Below, in pieces: positions 14,450 through 15,701 of a stretch of DNA of 15,701 nt (the first letter of the stretch is position 1; each line of letters starts with the position of its first letter). The stretch spans positions 110-15,810 of the forward strand of contig PCSD01000107.1 in assembly GCA_002771615.1 (NCBI GenBank), in the 5' to 3' direction. A model generated the notes under the pieces. It searched no databases and was not told where the DNA came from. It saw only the letters and a program-made list of their open reading frames with translations. Both the position numbers and the translations under genes were made by a program. This stretch comes from Candidatus Falkowbacteria bacterium CG23_combo_of_CG06-09_8_20_14_all_49_15. Its GTDB lineage: Bacteria > Patescibacteriota > Patescibacteriia > Patescibacteriales > UM-FILTER-48-10.

Positions 14450-15575
14450 CAGTGATTTTATACATCGGCAGGATGATGGCCACGGCGACGCCGCCCACCC
14501 CCACGCCCAATATCAGGATGAGCAGAGGCTCAATGATCGCGGGCAAGTTATCCATCACTTGGTTGACTTCTTCTTCATAAAATTCCGCCAGCTCAATCAA
14601 GATGTTGTCCAATTCGCCGGTTTCTTCGCCGATGGCCACCATTTGCGAGACAATCGGCGGAAAAAGCGTCGGATATTGTTTGACCGCCGAAGCGATACTG
14701 TCGCCCTTTTTCAGGACGCCGCACATATTATTGATCGCTTGCCGGTAATGGATGTTGCCAATCACGTTGGCGGTGATTTGAAAAGATTTGATAATCATGA
14801 TATCGGTTTTGAGCAGCGAGCTGATGTTGCGGGCAAAGCGAGCTAAGTTGATTTTTTTCACAATCGGTCCAAAAACGGGCATTTTCAGGAGGATGGTATG
14901 CAAAGCGTATTTTCCCCAGCTGGTGCGGAGGATTTTGACCGCCACGATAATGGACAGGATAAAGGACAAGCCGGTGATCAGGCCGTGGCGGGCGATAAAT
15001 TCGCTCGTTTTAATGAGGATTTTTGTCGGCAGAGGCAGATCCACGGACATTTCTTTGAAGATGGCCGTGATTTTCGGCACAACAAAAACCAGCATAAAAG
15101 TGCCGATACCGACCATGGCGATCATGATCACCGCCGGATAGGTGAGAGCGCCTTTGACTTTGGCGATCAGAGTGTGCTCTTTTTTCATTTGGACGTAAAG
15201 TTCGTTCAGGACATTTTCCAATTTGCCGGAGATTTCTCCGGCTTCCACCATACTAATGAACATTTCGCTGAAAATTTTCGGGAAAGTTTTCAAGCTGTCA
15301 GTGAAACTCGTGCCCTTTTCCACTTTGGCCGCGATACTCTTCAAGACAAAAGCAAAATATTTATGTTCGGTCTGGGCCGCCAAAGTGTAAAGGCCGATGG
15401 ACAGGGAAATTCCGGCTTTCAGCATGATGCTCAAGTGCCGGACAAAAAATAATTTTTCTTTCAGAGGGACGCGGGACAAGCGCAAGAGCAAACCGTTCAT
15501 TTTGTCTTCCCAGCCGGCGGCCGTTTTGCTGTCGGCCGCTTGGTTCGGATTTTGATTATTCAAATTGACTGCCAT
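14439..15575 (-). CDS. pilC: Type IV pilus platform protein PilC
   Basis: A 378-residue polytopic membrane protein with two T2SS-F domains, counted from the ATG at 15575. The first cytosolic half (about 42-145) contains LKEKLFFVRHLSIMLKAGISL and MVEAGEISGKL (109-119). The second half (about 245-345) contains the matching MVAIGEETGEL (312-322). Transmembrane helices lie near 147-168, 198-217 and 347-372. PilC is the inner-membrane platform turned by the PilB and PilT motors to add or remove pilins. A TTG start at 15611 would add 12 residues. ATG is preferred because a TATAAT box (15585-15590) lies within that extension. No motor gene is present in the window. The stop lies inside a terminator hairpin. 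Confidence 0.92.
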   Translation of the reverse strand: MAVNLNNQNPNQAADSKTAAGWEDKMNGLLLRLSRVPLKEKLFFVRHLSIMLKAGISLSIGLYTLAAQTEHKYFAFVLKSIAAKVEKGTSFTDSLKTFPKIFSEMFISMVEAGEISGKLENVLNELYVQMKKEHTLIAKVKGALTYPAVIMIAMVGIGTFMLVFVVPKITAIFKEMSVDLPLPTKILIKTSEFIARHGLITGLSFILSIIVAVKILRTSWGKYALHTILLKMPVFGPIVKKINLARFARNISSLLKTDIMIIKSFQITANVIGNIHYRQAINNMCGVLKKGDSIASAVKQYPTLFPPIVSQMVAIGEETGELDNILIELAEFYEEEVNQVMDNLPAIIEPLLILILGVGVGGVAVAIILPMYKITEAV

Positions 15576-15584
15576 ATAAAGTTG

Positions 15585-15611
15585 ATTATATTTCAAATTT
15601 TTAATTTTCAA
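15585..15611 (-). promoter_or_regulatory. Candidate sigma-70-type promoter for pilC
   Basis: On the minus strand a perfect TATAAT (15590-15585) is preceded by TTGAAA (15611-15606), five of six matches to the -35 consensus, but with a short 15-bp spacer. A start about 7 nt after the -10 box would fall 2-3 nt before the ATG at 15575 and give a nearly leaderless mRNA. The region is AT-rich, which raises the chance of a random match. Confidence 0.4.
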
Positions 15612-15701
15612 TTTTCAAACAATGAATTAATTTTTCGGAACTGGTAGGGATTTAACGGGCTATTTGCCAGTTTTCTTCCTAACTAGTGTGATCCAATTAT
15701 G
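15612..15701. other. Non-coding stretch upstream of pilC
   Basis: No coding frame of note was found in these 90 bases. They include AT-rich repeats of TTGAAAA/ATTGAAA type next to the candidate promoter, and a weak inverted repeat (AACTGG at 15639-15644, CCAGTT at 15667-15672) with a 22-nt loop. Confidence 0.5.

Noticed and set aside
15639..15672. Inverted repeat AACTGG/CCAGTT upstream of pilC as a possible terminator or tRNA fragment
   Set aside because: The stem is only 6 bp with a 22-nt loop, and no cloverleaf or T-loop could be drawn.
1..15701. CRISPR arrays, insertion sequences, rRNA or tRNA genes
   Set aside because: No regularly spaced short repeats, transposase motifs, terminal inverted repeats or structural RNA signatures were found on reading both strands.

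Overview
The window most resembles a Patescibacteria (Candidate Phyla Radiation, CPR) genome. Base composition is roughly balanced, with long A and T runs. Few starts have a recognisable Shine-Dalgarno, and genes are packed with 4-18 bp overlaps. The type IV pilus (T4P) prepilins carry surface modules that I associate from memory with CPR proteins. TGA is used as a stop (for example 2507-2509 and 4283-4285), so the code is the standard bacterial one and not the TGA=Gly code of Gracilibacteria. The assignment is inference; no rRNA or marker search was possible.

Left half, plus strand (1-5463). The window opens in the 3' end of a gene for an FG-GAP-like repeat surface protein. A six-gene glycan cassette follows. 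It holds a UDP-glucuronate decarboxylase-like SDR (359-1378), a dolichyl-phosphate-mannose-synthase-like GT2 (1383-2060), its usual small DUF2304 membrane partner (2162-2509), a polytopic membrane protein of unknown family (2506-3108), and two GT4 glycosyltransferases (3173-4285 and 4282-5463). Together they look like a pathway that makes a nucleotide sugar, loads a sugar on a polyprenyl carrier and extends a surface glycan. A nested inverted repeat lies between the GT2 and DUF2304 genes.

Right half, minus strand (5446-15575). One tightly packed T4P run reads right to left: pilC, a 1399-residue giant prepilin, a PilW/PulJ-like prepilin, a 504-residue PilX-like protein, pilM, pilN, pilO and a 95-residue single-span membrane protein in the slot where pilP often lies. 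Intercistronic hairpins fall at the pilC/prepilin and prepilin/pilMNO junctions and divide the run into three blocks. The major pilin, PilB, PilT, PilD and any secretin are not in the window. The two halves converge and overlap by 18 bp at their 3' ends.

The most notable object is the giant prepilin. It has a normal class III signal and pilin helix, followed by about 1350 residues of extracellular modules. About seven propeller-like repeats can be traced, but the array is split inside its second unit by a cassette of about 670 residues. That cassette begins with a strongly basic linker and continues with modules that I recall from other CPR surface proteins. This suggests a pilus-borne adhesin or sensor built by inserting a module into a beta-propeller loop.
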